Positions 1 through 8,577 of a stretch of 64,000 bases of DNA are shown here, piece after piece. The first letter of the stretch is position 1. Every line of letters starts with the position of its first letter. The stretch is from Rhizobium jaguaris (GTDB lineage Bacteria; Pseudomonadota; Alphaproteobacteria; Rhizobiales; Rhizobiaceae). The position numbers and the translations under genes were made by a program. A model generated the notes under the pieces. The model worked only from the letters and a program-made list of their open reading frames with translations. It had not been told where the DNA came from and did no database searches. The stretch spans positions 2,418,001-2,482,000 of the forward strand of contig NZ_CP032695.1 in NCBI RefSeq assembly GCF_003627755.1. Direction: 5' to 3'.

Positions 1-137
1 GTGAGCTGCGATTCGCTCGGCAACTTGCTCCCCGGCGGAAACTGTCCGCTCGCGATGGCCCGGCGCAGCGTATTGCTGAGACGCACAACCAGCGTCTGCG
101 ACCTTGCTTCCGTCTGCGACTTTGGCTGAACGGCCAC
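1..137 (-). CDS. GntR-family (FadR-type) regulator, N-terminal fragment cut by window edge
   Basis: The minus strand from a GTG at 135-137 reads an open frame that runs off the left edge. The visible 45 residues include LRRAIASGQFPPGSKLPSES, which matches the start of a GntR winged helix (L..I.SG.f.pG.kLPsE). A GAGAGG ribosome site lies 7-8 bp before the GTG. The gene points the same way as the sulfur operon upstream of it but is separated by about 470 bp, so it probably has its own promoter. The ligand-binding domain lies outside the window, so the subfamily (FadR or other) is a guess. Confidence 0.75.
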   Translation of the reverse strand, partial: MAVQPKSQTEARSQTLVVRLSNTLRRAIASGQFPPGSKLPSESQL

Positions 138-226
138 GTAGATACCTCTCTTGATAGGCTTGGGTTGGGAGCAAAGCACTGCGCGAAGTCGTATGTCAAG
201 TTGATGTCAAGACATGCGAATAGGCG

Positions 227-278
227 AACTTGTAAATGAAAAATGCCAACTTGTATGATGAGTCTAGTTTGACAAGTA
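227..278. promoter_or_regulatory. Array of ACTTGT half-sites upstream of the GntR gene
   Basis: AACTTGTA occurs at 227-234 and 248-255, exactly 21 bp apart (two helical turns). The inverted form ACAAGTA lies at 272-278. GTCAAG is also repeated at about 194-199 and 205-210. Phased direct and inverted half-sites 90-140 bp before a GntR start codon suggest an autoregulatory operator. This is inference from spacing only. Confidence 0.35.
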
Positions 279-279
279 A

Positions 280-299
280 GCCCCTTTAATTCAAGGGGC
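280..299. repeat. Short GC-rich hairpin
   Basis: GCCCCTT at 280-286 pairs with AAGGGGC at 293-299 around a 6-nt loop. It could be a weak terminator after the metC-like gene or part of the GntR leader. There is no clear T-run on either side. Confidence 0.3.
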
Positions 300-604
300 G
301 AATTTGCGCTTCCGGACCATAGTCGGCATCGTCAGCAGTCCTCTGGAAGTCCATGGGCAAGACATCAAAGATGTTGAAGCATTCAAGCGCTGGTGGATGA
401 AATTGGACCCACCTGGCACGCGGCCTTGCCGTCGGCGCCTACGTCAGCACCGACACAAGCAAGCCTTCCCCGGAAAAGCAGGAGCGTATCCGAGAATCTC
501 TATAACGGGGGCGCTTGCCAATTCCGGATGGCGATTTTCACCCCTGAACGCAAGGGCGTAGCCGGCGGCCTGGTTCTGACCGTAAGGCGGCGGGACCTGC
601 CGGC
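300..604. other. No supportable gene
   Basis: Two short open frames cross this stretch, but neither has a ribosome site or recognisable protein. It may hold remnants of a decayed gene: one frame reads LVDEIGPTWHAAL and a second, shifted frame continues GAYVSTDTSKPSPEKQERIR. I cannot name the parent family. Confidence 0.4.
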
Positions 605-1795
605 TCACGCCGCCCTAGCCGCCGCCAGTCCCCTCTCAAGATCGGCCTTGAGATCGGCAATGTCCTCAAGACCGATCTGAAGGCGCAGCACCGGCCCTTC
701 CTCCGGCGCCTTCAGGATGCGGCGGTCATCCAGATCGACCTCGAGCGCCAGGCTCGGAAAACCGCCCCAGGAATAGCCCAATCCGAATAGAGAAAGACCG
801 TTAAGGAAAGCCTGTGCTTTGATTTTGAAATCTTCCCGCCGGGCGACGGAGAGAACGAAGGAGAAGACGCCGCTCGCGCCCTTGAAGTCCCGTTTCCAGA
901 CGTGGTGGCCGGGAAAACTTGGCAAAGCCGGATAGAGAACACGCGCCACGTCATCACGCGCCTCTAGCCATTCGGCGATCGCAAGCGCATTCGCCTGATG
1001 ACGTTCGAGCCGCACACCCATGGTGCGCAGTCCGCGAAGAACCTGATAGGCGTCATCCGGTGTACCGCATATGCCGAGTGCGCCGTTGGCATGCTTGAGA
1101 CGCTTCCAATATTTGGCATTTGCCGAAACGGTTCCCATCAGGATATCGGCATGGCCGGCCGGGTATTTGGTTGACGCCTGGATGGAGACATCGACGCCGA
1201 AATCCAGCGGCCGGAAATACAAAGGCGTTGCCCAGGTATTGTCCATGGTCACAATGGCCTCGTACCGGTGGGCGGCCGCGACGATCGCCGGAATGTCCTG
1301 TATCTCGAACGTGTTCGAACCGGGCGCTTCGAGATGTACAAGTTTCGTGTTCGGCGTGAAATGCGACTCGATCGCAGCACCAATCGAAGGGTCGTAATAT
1401 TCGACCTCAACGCCAAAGCGGGTCAGCATCGTATCGCAGAAATGCCGGACATTGCCGTAGACGGAATCGACGATCAGCGCATGGTCGCCAGGCGAAAGAT
1501 AGGCCAGGAATGCGAGGGTGACGGCGGCAAGGCCGGATGGAACAAGGATCGTTCCGGCGGCACCTTCCAGTTCATTGATCGCGTTGCAGAGCGCATCGGT
1601 CGTCGGCGTACCCCGCGTCGCGTAGGTGTACTTCTGCTCATGCTTTTCCATCGTCTCGGCATCTGGAAATAGAACCGTCGAGGCGTGAACTGCCGGTGGA
1701 TTGATGAAGCCGTGATAATCGAAGGGATCGTATCCGGCGCGGATTAGCTGCGTGTTGGGACCGAACGTGGTCGGCGTGTCTTCATTGTCTGCCAT
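605..1795 (-). CDS. metC: Cystathionine beta-lyase-like PLP enzyme (Cys/Met metabolism)
   Basis: A 396-residue member of the Cys/Met-metabolism PLP family (fold type I), which cleaves C-S bonds of cystathionine or cysteine conjugates. The Schiff-base lysine is K210 in SIQASTKYPAGH, the pyridine-nitrogen aspartate is D185 in TMDNTWA, and Y58/R61 in YTYATRGTP are the usual phosphate-site residues of the neighbouring subunit. Full length for the family. I chose the ATG at 1795 because family similarity begins just after it; a longer frame to 1861 lacks support. It is the last gene of the sulfur operon, 84 bp after the LLM gene, and probably releases reduced sulfur from the processed substrate. 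The exact substrate cannot be read from sequence, so metC is a family-level symbol. Confidence 0.85.
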   Translation of the reverse strand: MADNEDTPTTFGPNTQLIRAGYDPFDYHGFINPPAVHASTVLFPDAETMEKHEQKYTYATRGTPTTDALCNAINELEGAAGTILVPSGLAAVTLAFLAYLSPGDHALIVDSVYGNVRHFCDTMLTRFGVEVEYYDPSIGAAIESHFTPNTKLVHLEAPGSNTFEIQDIPAIVAAAHRYEAIVTMDNTWATPLYFRPLDFGVDVSIQASTKYPAGHADILMGTVSANAKYWKRLKHANGALGICGTPDDAYQVLRGLRTMGVRLERHQANALAIAEWLEARDDVARVLYPALPSFPGHHVWKRDFKGASGVFSFVLSVARREDFKIKAQAFLNGLSLFGLGYSWGGFPSLALEVDLDDRRILKAPEEGPVLRLQIGLEDIADLKADLERGLAAARAA

Positions 1796-1879
1796 GGGTC
1801 TGCCTTGATGTGGAACTGTGATCTCGCCTGGTTGGGTGAAATGAGCGCAACGAACTCCCACCGCATGCGTGTCAGCAAC

Positions 1880-2929
1880 TCAGGCGTAGCGTCTTTCTTC
1901 TTCGTCTGGCGGGTTTGCGCCCGACCAGCCCAGCTCCGGCGCGATCCGCGTGACGAAGTCGTGGAGGATCTGACGGTATTCCTCATGCTCGAACTCGTAA
2001 GGCAGTTCCAGCCGCAACTCGCTGACCTTCGGCAGCAGCGGATCGGCGAAAAGCCGCTCCAATATTTCGTCTGAGGTGCCGACGATATCGCGAGCAAACA
2101 GGGTACGCCGCTCGCCCTGTGGCGACAACGTCCGTTCGTGGCGGCCGGCGGCATAGTCCTGATACCGGCGACGGGTTGATGCATCGGCGCTATCGAAAGG
2201 CACGATGACACGCCCAAGCGCGACGCGGCGTTGAGGACCGGCGGCAGCGCGATAGGTTTCGACCAACCGCGATTGGGCGACAAAGAAATCATCGGTTCCC
2301 TCGCCCGTGATCACATTGCCGGTCAGCAGGTTGAAGCCGTTGCGGCCGGCCCATTCGGCCGACCGTTGCGACCCGCCGCCATACCAGATCCGGTCGATCA
2401 GCCCCTTGGCATGGGGCTGCAGACGCGGCCGGATCGGGCCGAAGGGCGTGTTGATGAAGGTCTGCTCGTCGCCGAGATGCGTACCGCGCAGATTGTCAGC
2501 AAAGCGCAGGACGCGATCATGGGAGAAATCGTTGCTCGTCCAGTCGCCGTCGAAGACCAGCGGCGCGATCAGATCGGCATGCAGCGGACGCCCGGCGCTG
2601 ACGCCGATATTCAACCGCCCCCGCGACAGAACGTCGACGGTCGCAAGATCCTCCGCCAACCGGTAGGGGCTCTCATAGCCAATCGGAATCACTGCCGTTC
2701 CCAATTGAATCCGGCTGGTGCGCTGGGTTGCAGCGGCCAGGAAGGCGCTGCCCGACGAAATGCCGGGCTCAAGGTGCCGCTGGCGGACCCAGGCGCTGTC
2801 GAAGCCCAGCTCTTCCCCGTATCGCAATTGCTGGAGGGTCTGCTCCAGCCCCGACAGTGGATCGTCGTCGGGATAATTGCCGGGAGTCAGGAAACCGATA
2901 TGGTTAATGGATATCTTGCGATCGCTCAT
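1880..2929 (-). CDS. LLM-class flavin-dependent monooxygenase
   Basis: A 349-residue luciferase-like TIM-barrel protein. It shows the family signatures RTSRIQLGTAVIPI (about residues 70-83), PYRLAEDLATVDVLSRGRLNIGV (about 88-110) and YGGGSQRSAEWAGRNGFNLL (about 183-202). Such enzymes use reduced FMN from a separate reductase to oxygenate sulfonates, thioethers or similar compounds. The start at 2929 has AGGGGTAA 4-5 bp upstream. It sits between the PLP lyase and the binding-protein genes, so it probably oxidises an imported organosulfur compound. No flavin reductase gene is visible in the window. Confidence 0.85.
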   Translation of the reverse strand: MSDRKISINHIGFLTPGNYPDDDPLSGLEQTLQQLRYGEELGFDSAWVRQRHLEPGISSGSAFLAAATQRTSRIQLGTAVIPIGYESPYRLAEDLATVDVLSRGRLNIGVSAGRPLHADLIAPLVFDGDWTSNDFSHDRVLRFADNLRGTHLGDEQTFINTPFGPIRPRLQPHAKGLIDRIWYGGGSQRSAEWAGRNGFNLLTGNVITGEGTDDFFVAQSRLVETYRAAAGPQRRVALGRVIVPFDSADASTRRRYQDYAAGRHERTLSPQGERRTLFARDIVGTSDEILERLFADPLLPKVSELRLELPYEFEHEEYRQILHDFVTRIAPELGWSGANPPDEEERRYA

Positions 2930-2959
2930 GTCATTACCCCTGTCGATACCGTCAGCCGC

Positions 2960-3901
2960 TCAATATTTCGGCAGGCCGGGCGGATTGGTTTCCGACTTCG
3001 GCAGGGCTTCTTCCGCCAGATGCCAGTGATCGAGAATCTTCCCGTAGGTGCCATTGGCGATCAGGTCATTGGCAGCGACGGTCAGTGCATTGGCCAGGCC
3101 ACTTCCCTTACGCGTCGTCACCGCCACGTCGGAGCGATCCGGCCAGCCGGCGCTCAGCGTGCCGACACTCTTGATGTTCTTGTCGCGGGCGGCGATGTAG
3201 ACGAGCTGCGCATGCGGTTGCACGATCACATCGGCACGACCCGACGCCAGGGCCAGCAAGCTTGCGGCATCGTCGTCATAATATTGCAGCTCCAGCGGTT
3301 TCAGCCCGGCTGCCACATTCTCCTTGCTCCATTCGAGCAGGATGCGCTCCTGATTGGTGCCGGCGCCAACGATGAACCTGAGACCGGCGGCGTCCTTCGG
3401 CTCCTTGATCGAGCCGATCTTGCTGTCCGACTTGACATAGATGCCGTGCAGACCCTGGCGATAGGTGGAGAAATCGAACTTCTCCTTGCGCTGCTCAGTG
3501 ACGCCGACATTGGAGATGACGGCATCGTATTTGCCCGACGTGAGGCCCAGCGGCCAATCGATCCAGGCGACCGGCACGAGTTCCAGTTTGAGCCCGAGGC
3601 TATCGGCGATGGCATAAGCGATATCCGGATCGGCACCCACTACCGTCTTGGCATCCGTCGCATAGGTGGCGAGCGGCGGCCCACCGGGTGCGACGGCGAC
3701 CGTGAACGTACCCGGCGTGACGAACTTGAAATCCTTGGGAATGGCGGCAACTGCCGTCTCATCCCGCCCGACATGAATGCGGCCCGGCTGTTCGGGGCTC
3801 AAGTCGAAGGTTAGATCATCGGCGCGGGCCGCGCTGAAAGACGTCAGCGCCGTCATCATCAAAACGAATGAACATGCCCGGATGGCCGGTATGCCTGTCA
3901 T
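2960..3901 (-). CDS. Periplasmic amino-acid-binding protein of ABC importer (copy 1)
   Basis: A 313-residue family 3 solute-binding protein with a signal peptide (SFVLMMTALTSFSAARA). Mature motifs are VGADPDIAYAIADSLGL, SGKYDAVISNVGVTEQRKEK and FDFSTYRQG, typical of cystine or polar amino-acid binders. The ATG at 3901 is preferred because GGAGAAG stands 9 bp ahead of it; an ATG at 3916 sits directly on its own AGGAG. It is a clear paralogue of the next gene: both have the same ending (TNPPGLPK) and the same central motifs. One permease-ATPase gene seems to serve both. It is followed after 30 bp by the LLM gene. Confidence 0.88.
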   Translation of the reverse strand: MTGIPAIRACSFVLMMTALTSFSAARADDLTFDLSPEQPGRIHVGRDETAVAAIPKDFKFVTPGTFTVAVAPGGPPLATYATDAKTVVGADPDIAYAIADSLGLKLELVPVAWIDWPLGLTSGKYDAVISNVGVTEQRKEKFDFSTYRQGLHGIYVKSDSKIGSIKEPKDAAGLRFIVGAGTNQERILLEWSKENVAAGLKPLELQYYDDDAASLLALASGRADVIVQPHAQLVYIAARDKNIKSVGTLSAGWPDRSDVAVTTRKGSGLANALTVAANDLIANGTYGKILDHWHLAEEALPKSETNPPGLPKY

Positions 3902-3982
3902 GGGAGTCTTCTCCATCTCCTATCTTCATCAATGGCCGGCTCCGTGCAAGCGCGGGCCGGCCGTCAATCGCGTTAGGGCTGA

Positions 3983-4927
3983 TTACGAGCCGCTCTTCGG
4001 CAGGCCGGGCGGGTTGGTCTGCGACTTGTCGACCGCCTCCGAGTTAAGGCTCCAACGCTTCAGCACCTCGCCATATTTGCCGTCCTTGATCAGGTCGTTG
4101 AGCGCTATAGTGACCGCATCGGCGAGACCGGCGCCCTTGCGTGTCGTCACTGCGATTTCGGCCGACACGGGCCAGCCGCCGCTGACGGTGCCGACCAGTT
4201 TGGTCGTGCCCTTGATGGATGCGCTGTAGGCCAGCGTGGCGTTCGGGTTGAACTCGACATCGGCGCGGCCCGACTGGATCGCCAGATCGGCTGCGGCGCG
4301 GTCGTCGTAATATTGCACCTCGATCGGCTTCAGCCCGGCGGCGACGTTCTCCCGATCCCATTCCAGGATGATTTTTTCCTGGTTCGTGCCGGCGCCGGTG
4401 ATGACCTTCAGGCCGGCGACATCCTTCGGCTCCTTGATCGCGGTGATCTTGCTGTCGGACTTGACGTAGAAGCCGAGAACATCCCTGCGATAGGTGGAGA
4501 AATCGAACTTCTCCTTGCGTTCCTCGGTGACCGTTACGTTGCTGATGACGGCATCGTACTTGCCGGAGGAGACGCCAAGCGGCCAGTCCTCCCAGGCAAC
4601 CGGCACGAGGTCGAGCTCAAGGCCGAGCGAATCCGCAAGCAACTGCGCGATCTCGGGATCGGTGCCGACCACCGTCTTGGCGTCCGTGGCATAGGTCGCG
4701 ACCGGCGGATCCCAGGGGTTGATTGCCACGGTGAACTTGCCGGAATTGACGAATTTGAAACTGGACGCGATGGCCTTGATCGCCGCATCGTCCTTTTCCG
4801 CGCGGACACGGTTCGACGTATCCGGGCTAAGGTTGAACTTTTCGGCCGCGTGCGCTGAGCCGACGCCGATGGCAGCCACGGCGACAATGCCGGCCACCAG
4901 AGATTTCGTTTTCCTGAAGACAGTCAT
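3983..4927 (-). CDS. Periplasmic amino-acid-binding protein of ABC importer (copy 2)
   Basis: A 314-residue family 3 solute-binding protein with signal peptide (SLVAGIVAVAAIGVGSAHAA). It shares long blocks with copy 1: ATYATDAKTVVG, SGKYDAVISNVTVTEERKEK and the C-terminal TNPPGLPK. AGAGG lies ahead of the ATG at 4927. It directly follows the permease-ATPase gene (gap 76 bp), as expected for the main receptor. A GGCCGGC/GCCGGCC inverted repeat at 3934-3962 lies between it and copy 1 and could reduce downstream expression. Tandem receptors on one transporter suggest two related ligands. Confidence 0.88.
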   Translation of the reverse strand: MTVFRKTKSLVAGIVAVAAIGVGSAHAAEKFNLSPDTSNRVRAEKDDAAIKAIASSFKFVNSGKFTVAINPWDPPVATYATDAKTVVGTDPEIAQLLADSLGLELDLVPVAWEDWPLGVSSGKYDAVISNVTVTEERKEKFDFSTYRRDVLGFYVKSDSKITAIKEPKDVAGLKVITGAGTNQEKIILEWDRENVAAGLKPIEVQYYDDRAAADLAIQSGRADVEFNPNATLAYSASIKGTTKLVGTVSGGWPVSAEIAVTTRKGAGLADAVTIALNDLIKDGKYGEVLKRWSLNSEAVDKSQTNPPGLPKSGS

Positions 4928-5003
4928 GTAACTTACCTCTTATTCACTCTAGGGTTGTAGTTGCGCTTACTCTCTTCCTCTCGCGAAGGGGGCCGGGTTT
5001 TCG

Positions 5004-6782
5004 CTAGAGAACTTTTGCCAGGAACTCGCGGGTGCGCGGATGTTCCGCTTCATTGAAAACGCGGGCCGGCGGACCGGCCTCAAGAATGTGACCACCTTCC
5101 ATGAAGACCACCGTATCGGCGACTTCGCGGGCAAAGCCGATTTCATGGGTGACGATGACGAGCGTCGTGCCGGTGCGGGCAAGCTCCTTGATGACGTCGA
5201 GCACCTCGCCAACCAGTTCCGGATCGAGCGCGGAAGTCGGCTCGTCGAAGAGCAGTACCTTGGGGCGGAGCGCCAGCGCGCGAGCGATCGCAACGCGCTG
5301 CTGCTGGCCGCCGGAAAGCTGGCGCGGATAGGCGTTGATCTTGTCGCTAAGGCCGACGCGGGCAAGCAGCTCCTGCGCCAGTTGCGCGGCGCCCTCACGG
5401 CCGATGCCGCGCACCTGGATCGGTGCCTCGACGAGATTTTCGAGCACGGTCAGATGTGGAAAGAGATTGAAGCTCTGAAACACCATGCCGATATCGGCGC
5501 GGCTCTTGAGAATATCCTTCTCCTTGAGCTCGTAGAGTGTGTCGCCCTTCTGGCTATAGCCGATCAGATTGCCATCAATGGAGATGAAGCCGCTATCGAC
5601 CCGCTCCAGATGGTTGATGGCGCGCAGGAGCGTCGACTTGCCGGAGCCGGACGGGCCGAGGATGGCGGTCACGCTGCCGGGAGGAAGGTTGAGTTCGATA
5701 TTGTCGAGCACTTTCAGCGCACCGAAGCTCTTCGAAATACCGTGAATGCGCACCGCACCGCCGGCCGCCCTGAAGCTTGCCACGTCGGTGAAGCCGGACT
5801 TAAGCGCGGCGTCCGTCGGGACGTCGAGCGCGGGCAGCGGACGGCGGAAACGTTCGAAGAAGGTCTGAAAGGGAAGCGGCGTCGGATTGCGCACCGCACC
5901 CTTCGAGAAATAACGCTCGATATAATGCTGCGCGACCGACAGCACCGTCATGATGACCAGATACCAGACGGTCGCAACCATCAGCAGCGGAATGACTTCG
6001 AGGTTGCGGCGGTAGATGACCTGGACCGTATAGAAGAGTTCCGGCAGGGCGAGCACATAGACCACAGAGGTGCTTTTCGCCAATCCGATGATCTCGTTGA
6101 AGCCGGTCGGCAGGATGGAACGCATGGCCTGAGGCAAGATGATGCGGAAGGCTTGCCGGCGACGGGACAGGCCCAGAGCCGAGGCCGCTTCAAGTTGTCC
6201 CTGATCTACGGAGAAGATGCCCCCGCGTACGATCTCCGCGAAAAAGGCCGATTGGTTGAGCGTTAGCCCCAGGAAGGCGGCAGCAAAGGGCGTCAGAAGT
6301 TGCACCGTCGGATAGTCGACGAAGACCGTGTCGGTGAAGGGAATGCCGATTTTGATTGTCTCATAGAGATAGCCGAGATTGTTCAACACCAGCAGCAGCA
6401 CGATCATCGGGATCGAGCGCAGCAGCCAGATATAGCCCCAAGAAAGGCCTGATAGCAGCGGCGATTTGGAAACGCGGGCAAGCGCCAGCGCCGTGCCGAG
6501 GATAGAGCCGGAAATGGCGGCAAGTGCCGTCAGAAGCAACGTCCTGCCGAGACCGACGAGAACGGGCTCGGCAAAGAACCATTGCGCAAAGACGCCCCAG
6601 CCCCAGCGCGGATTGGTAAAGGTGGAATAGAGCACAGCAGCGATGACGAAGGCGGCGAAAATGGTCCCCACCAACCGGCCGGGGTGACGGGCCGGGACGA
6701 TGCGGTAGCGAGAATAATCCTGCTTTTGATCGGCGATCCTGTTGACGGGAGCGATGCCCGCATAATCTGTCGTCAGTGCCAT
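5004..6782 (-). CDS. Amino-acid ABC transporter, fused permease and ATPase
   Basis: A 592-residue fusion. Residues 1-300 are a HisM/GlnP-type permease with the EAA-like loop [22 protein letters not shown]. Residues 345-592 are the nucleotide-binding domain: Walker [10 protein letters not shown], signature [15 protein letters not shown], Walker [15 protein letters not shown] and the switch histidine in VIVTHE. Permease and ATPase are usually separate in this family; the fused form occurs in proteobacteria. The ATG at 6782 has AAAGGGAAA upstream. With the two downstream binding proteins it forms a complete inner-membrane importer, probably for a sulfur-containing amino acid or its conjugate. 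Confidence 0.92.
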   Translation of the reverse strand: MALTTDYAGIAPVNRIADQKQDYSRYRIVPARHPGRLVGTIFAAFVIAAVLYSTFTNPRWGWGVFAQWFFAEPVLVGLGRTLLLTALAAISGSILGTALALARVSKSPLLSGLSWGYIWLLRSIPMIVLLLVLNNLGYLYETIKIGIPFTDTVFVDYPTVQLLTPFAAAFLGLTLNQSAFFAEIVRGGIFSVDQGQLEAASALGLSRRRQAFRIILPQAMRSILPTGFNEIIGLAKSTSVVYVLALPELFYTVQVIYRRNLEVIPLLMVATVWYLVIMTVLSVAQHYIERYFSKGAVRNPTPLPFQTFFERFRRPLPALDVPTDAALKSGFTDVASFRAAGGAVRIHGISKSFGALKVLDNIELNLPPGSVTAILGPSGSGKSTLLRAINHLERVDSGFISIDGNLIGYSQKGDTLYELKEKDILKSRADIGMVFQSFNLFPHLTVLENLVEAPIQVRGIGREGAAQLAQELLARVGLSDKINAYPRQLSGGQQQRVAIARALALRPKVLLFDEPTSALDPELVGEVLDVIKELARTGTTLVIVTHEIGFAREVADTVVFMEGGHILEAGPPARVFNEAEHPRTREFLAKVL

Positions 6783-6821
6783 GACGTTTCCCTTTTATGG
6801 ATTATCTGTTGCGCGCCGTTT

Positions 6822-7346
6822 TCACCTGTTGCCGCCGGCCACACGCAGCTCCGGTTCGGCCAGATGGCTGACATCCTTCTCGAACGGCAGCGTCCGGTGG
6901 ATCTCTGGATCGACGGTTTGGTCGAACAGGGCGGTGTAGCCGTAGTTGAGATAGAGACCGACTGCTTCCGGCTGGCGGAAGCCCGTCGTCAGATAGATGC
7001 GGGAATAGCCCTGGCGGGCCGCCTGCGATTCCAGCTCGATCAGGACCTTGCGCGCCAGCCCCTGCCGGCGCAGGTCATGGCGCGTCCAGATGCGCTTGAA
7101 TTCGGCGGTGCGCTCGTCATAGCGCTTGAAGGCACCGCCGCCGATGGTTTCGCCATCACGGATCAAAAGCACGAAATTGCCATCTGGCGGCGCAAAAGCT
7201 TCTGGCGGATAGCGGTTGAGTTCGGCGGCCGCGCCCTCGGCATTAAAATAGGTGCCGTAGCGGCTGTCATATTCATGGATCAGCTCATCGATCAGCGGCT
7301 TTGCGCGTGGGTCGAGAGGGGTCGTATAGAGAAAGCCGTCACTCAT
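6822..7346 (-). CDS. GNAT-family N-acetyltransferase
   Basis: A 174-residue GNAT protein with the acetyl-CoA motif RRQGLARKVLIELESQA (about residues 92-108) and the C-terminal GLYLNYGYTALF block. The start at 7346 is an ATG 22 bp after the stop of the M20 gene; an in-frame upstream extension only covers antisense of that gene. Its place in an operon with a deacylase and monooxygenases parallels the SnaA/SnaB acetyltransferases of Bacillus subtilis, which N-acetylate S-substituted cysteines before oxygenation. The substrate is therefore inferred from context, not from its residues. Confidence 0.85.
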   Translation of the reverse strand: MSDGFLYTTPLDPRAKPLIDELIHEYDSRYGTYFNAEGAAAELNRYPPEAFAPPDGNFVLLIRDGETIGGGAFKRYDERTAEFKRIWTRHDLRRQGLARKVLIELESQAARQGYSRIYLTTGFRQPEAVGLYLNYGYTALFDQTVDPEIHRTLPFEKDVSHLAEPELRVAGGNR

Positions 7347-7368
7347 CTCATCAGCCGTCCTGTTATCG

Positions 7369-8559
7369 TCACTGTGAAAGGAAGGTCTCGACCAGCCGCA
7401 CCCAGTAGTGGGCGGCGGGCGCAATGATCGCATCATTGAAATCGTAATGGGCGCTGTGGAGAGGCGCGCTGTCGCCATTACCGACAAAGAGGTAGCTGCC
7501 CGGCTGCGCCTGCAGCATGAAGGCAAAATCCTCGCTTGCGGTGCGCGGCCGGAAATCCCGCACGATCCGCCCTTCGCCGAAGGTTTCCAGCGCTACCGCC
7601 CGGGCGAAGGCCGTCTCTTCGCGATGGTTGATCAATGCCGGAAAGCCGAGGCGGTAATTCACATCCGCCTGCGCGCCGAAACTCTCGGCCTGGGCGCGGG
7701 CAAGTGCGGGAATGCGCTCCTGCAATTGCTGGCGGATTGCCTCGCTGAAGGCCCGCATGGTCAGCTTCAGCTCCACGCTTTCCGGGATCACATTCGAGGC
7801 CGAGCCGCCATGGATCGAGCCGACGGTGACGACCGCCATGTCCTGGGGATCGACATTGCGCGCCACGACGCTCTGCAGAGCCGTGATGAGGGCTGCGGAT
7901 GCCAAGACCGGATCGACCGCCTTGTGAGGCTCAGCCCCGTGTCCACCCTTGCCGATAATGCGGATCACGGCCTGATCGACCGAGGCCATGGCTGCATCGG
8001 CAACGAAACCGAACTGACCTGATGGTACGCCCGGCCAATTGTGCAGGCCAAAGACGGCGTCGACCGGAAACCGTTCAAAAAGCCCGTCGGAGATCATCTT
8101 ACGAGCGCCGGCACCGATCTCTTCGGCCGGCTGGAAGATCAGCGTCAGCACACCGGAAAAACGTCTGGATTCAGCGAGATAACGCGCGGCGGCGAGCAGG
8201 ATCGACGTGTGCCCGTCATGGCCGCAAGCATGCATGACGCCTGGATTGTCGCTGGCATAGGGAAGATCCGTCGCCTCCTCAATCGGCAGCGCATCCATAT
8301 CCGCCCTAATGCCGATACGCTTGCCGCTGTCAGCGCCCCGAAGGGTAGCGACGACGCCGGTGCCCCCAACACCGGTCGTCACCTCATAGCCCCAGGAGGA
8401 AAGCAGCGAGGCGACGATCTTGCTGGTCCGCCGCTCCTGGAAAGCGAGCTCCGGATAGCGATGCAGATCACGACGGAGAGCAATGATCTCATCGATAAAG
8501 GAGGCTATTCCCTTCTCGATGTCATCTGCCGGTCGATGATGCTGGGTGATGACGTTCAT
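7369..8559 (-). CDS. M20-family amidohydrolase (N-acyl amino-acid deacylase)
   Basis: A 396-residue M20D peptidase/hippurate-hydrolase type enzyme. Metal-site motifs visible are MHACGHDGHTSILLAAARY (about residues 109-127), QPAEEIGAG (about 143-151) and GLHNWPG (about 172-178). These enzymes remove acyl groups from amino acids using two metal ions. In the operon it would release the amino group blocked by the GNAT protein, as SndA/SndB do in Bacillus. It lies 18 bp after the NtaA-type monooxygenase gene. Full length, no damage seen. Confidence 0.9.
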   Translation of the reverse strand: MNVITQHHRPADDIEKGIASFIDEIIALRRDLHRYPELAFQERRTSKIVASLLSSWGYEVTTGVGGTGVVATLRGADSGKRIGIRADMDALPIEEATDLPYASDNPGVMHACGHDGHTSILLAAARYLAESRRFSGVLTLIFQPAEEIGAGARKMISDGLFERFPVDAVFGLHNWPGVPSGQFGFVADAAMASVDQAVIRIIGKGGHGAEPHKAVDPVLASAALITALQSVVARNVDPQDMAVVTVGSIHGGSASNVIPESVELKLTMRAFSEAIRQQLQERIPALARAQAESFGAQADVNYRLGFPALINHREETAFARAVALETFGEGRIVRDFRPRTASEDFAFMLQAQPGSYLFVGNGDSAPLHSAHYDFNDAIIAPAAHYWVRLVETFLSQ

Positions 8560-8577
8560 GGCAGCGTCGATCGTGCC

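Noticed and set aside
200..210. TTGATGTCAA near the left edge as an FNR-type site
   Set aside because: The half-sites are only two bases apart, not six.
304..680. Frames of 85 and 95 residues before the metC-like gene
   Set aside because: No ribosome site, no family; at best remnants of a decayed gene.
2231..3814. 527-residue open frame on the plus strand
   Set aside because: Antisense to the LLM and binding-protein genes; composition is that of a shadow frame.
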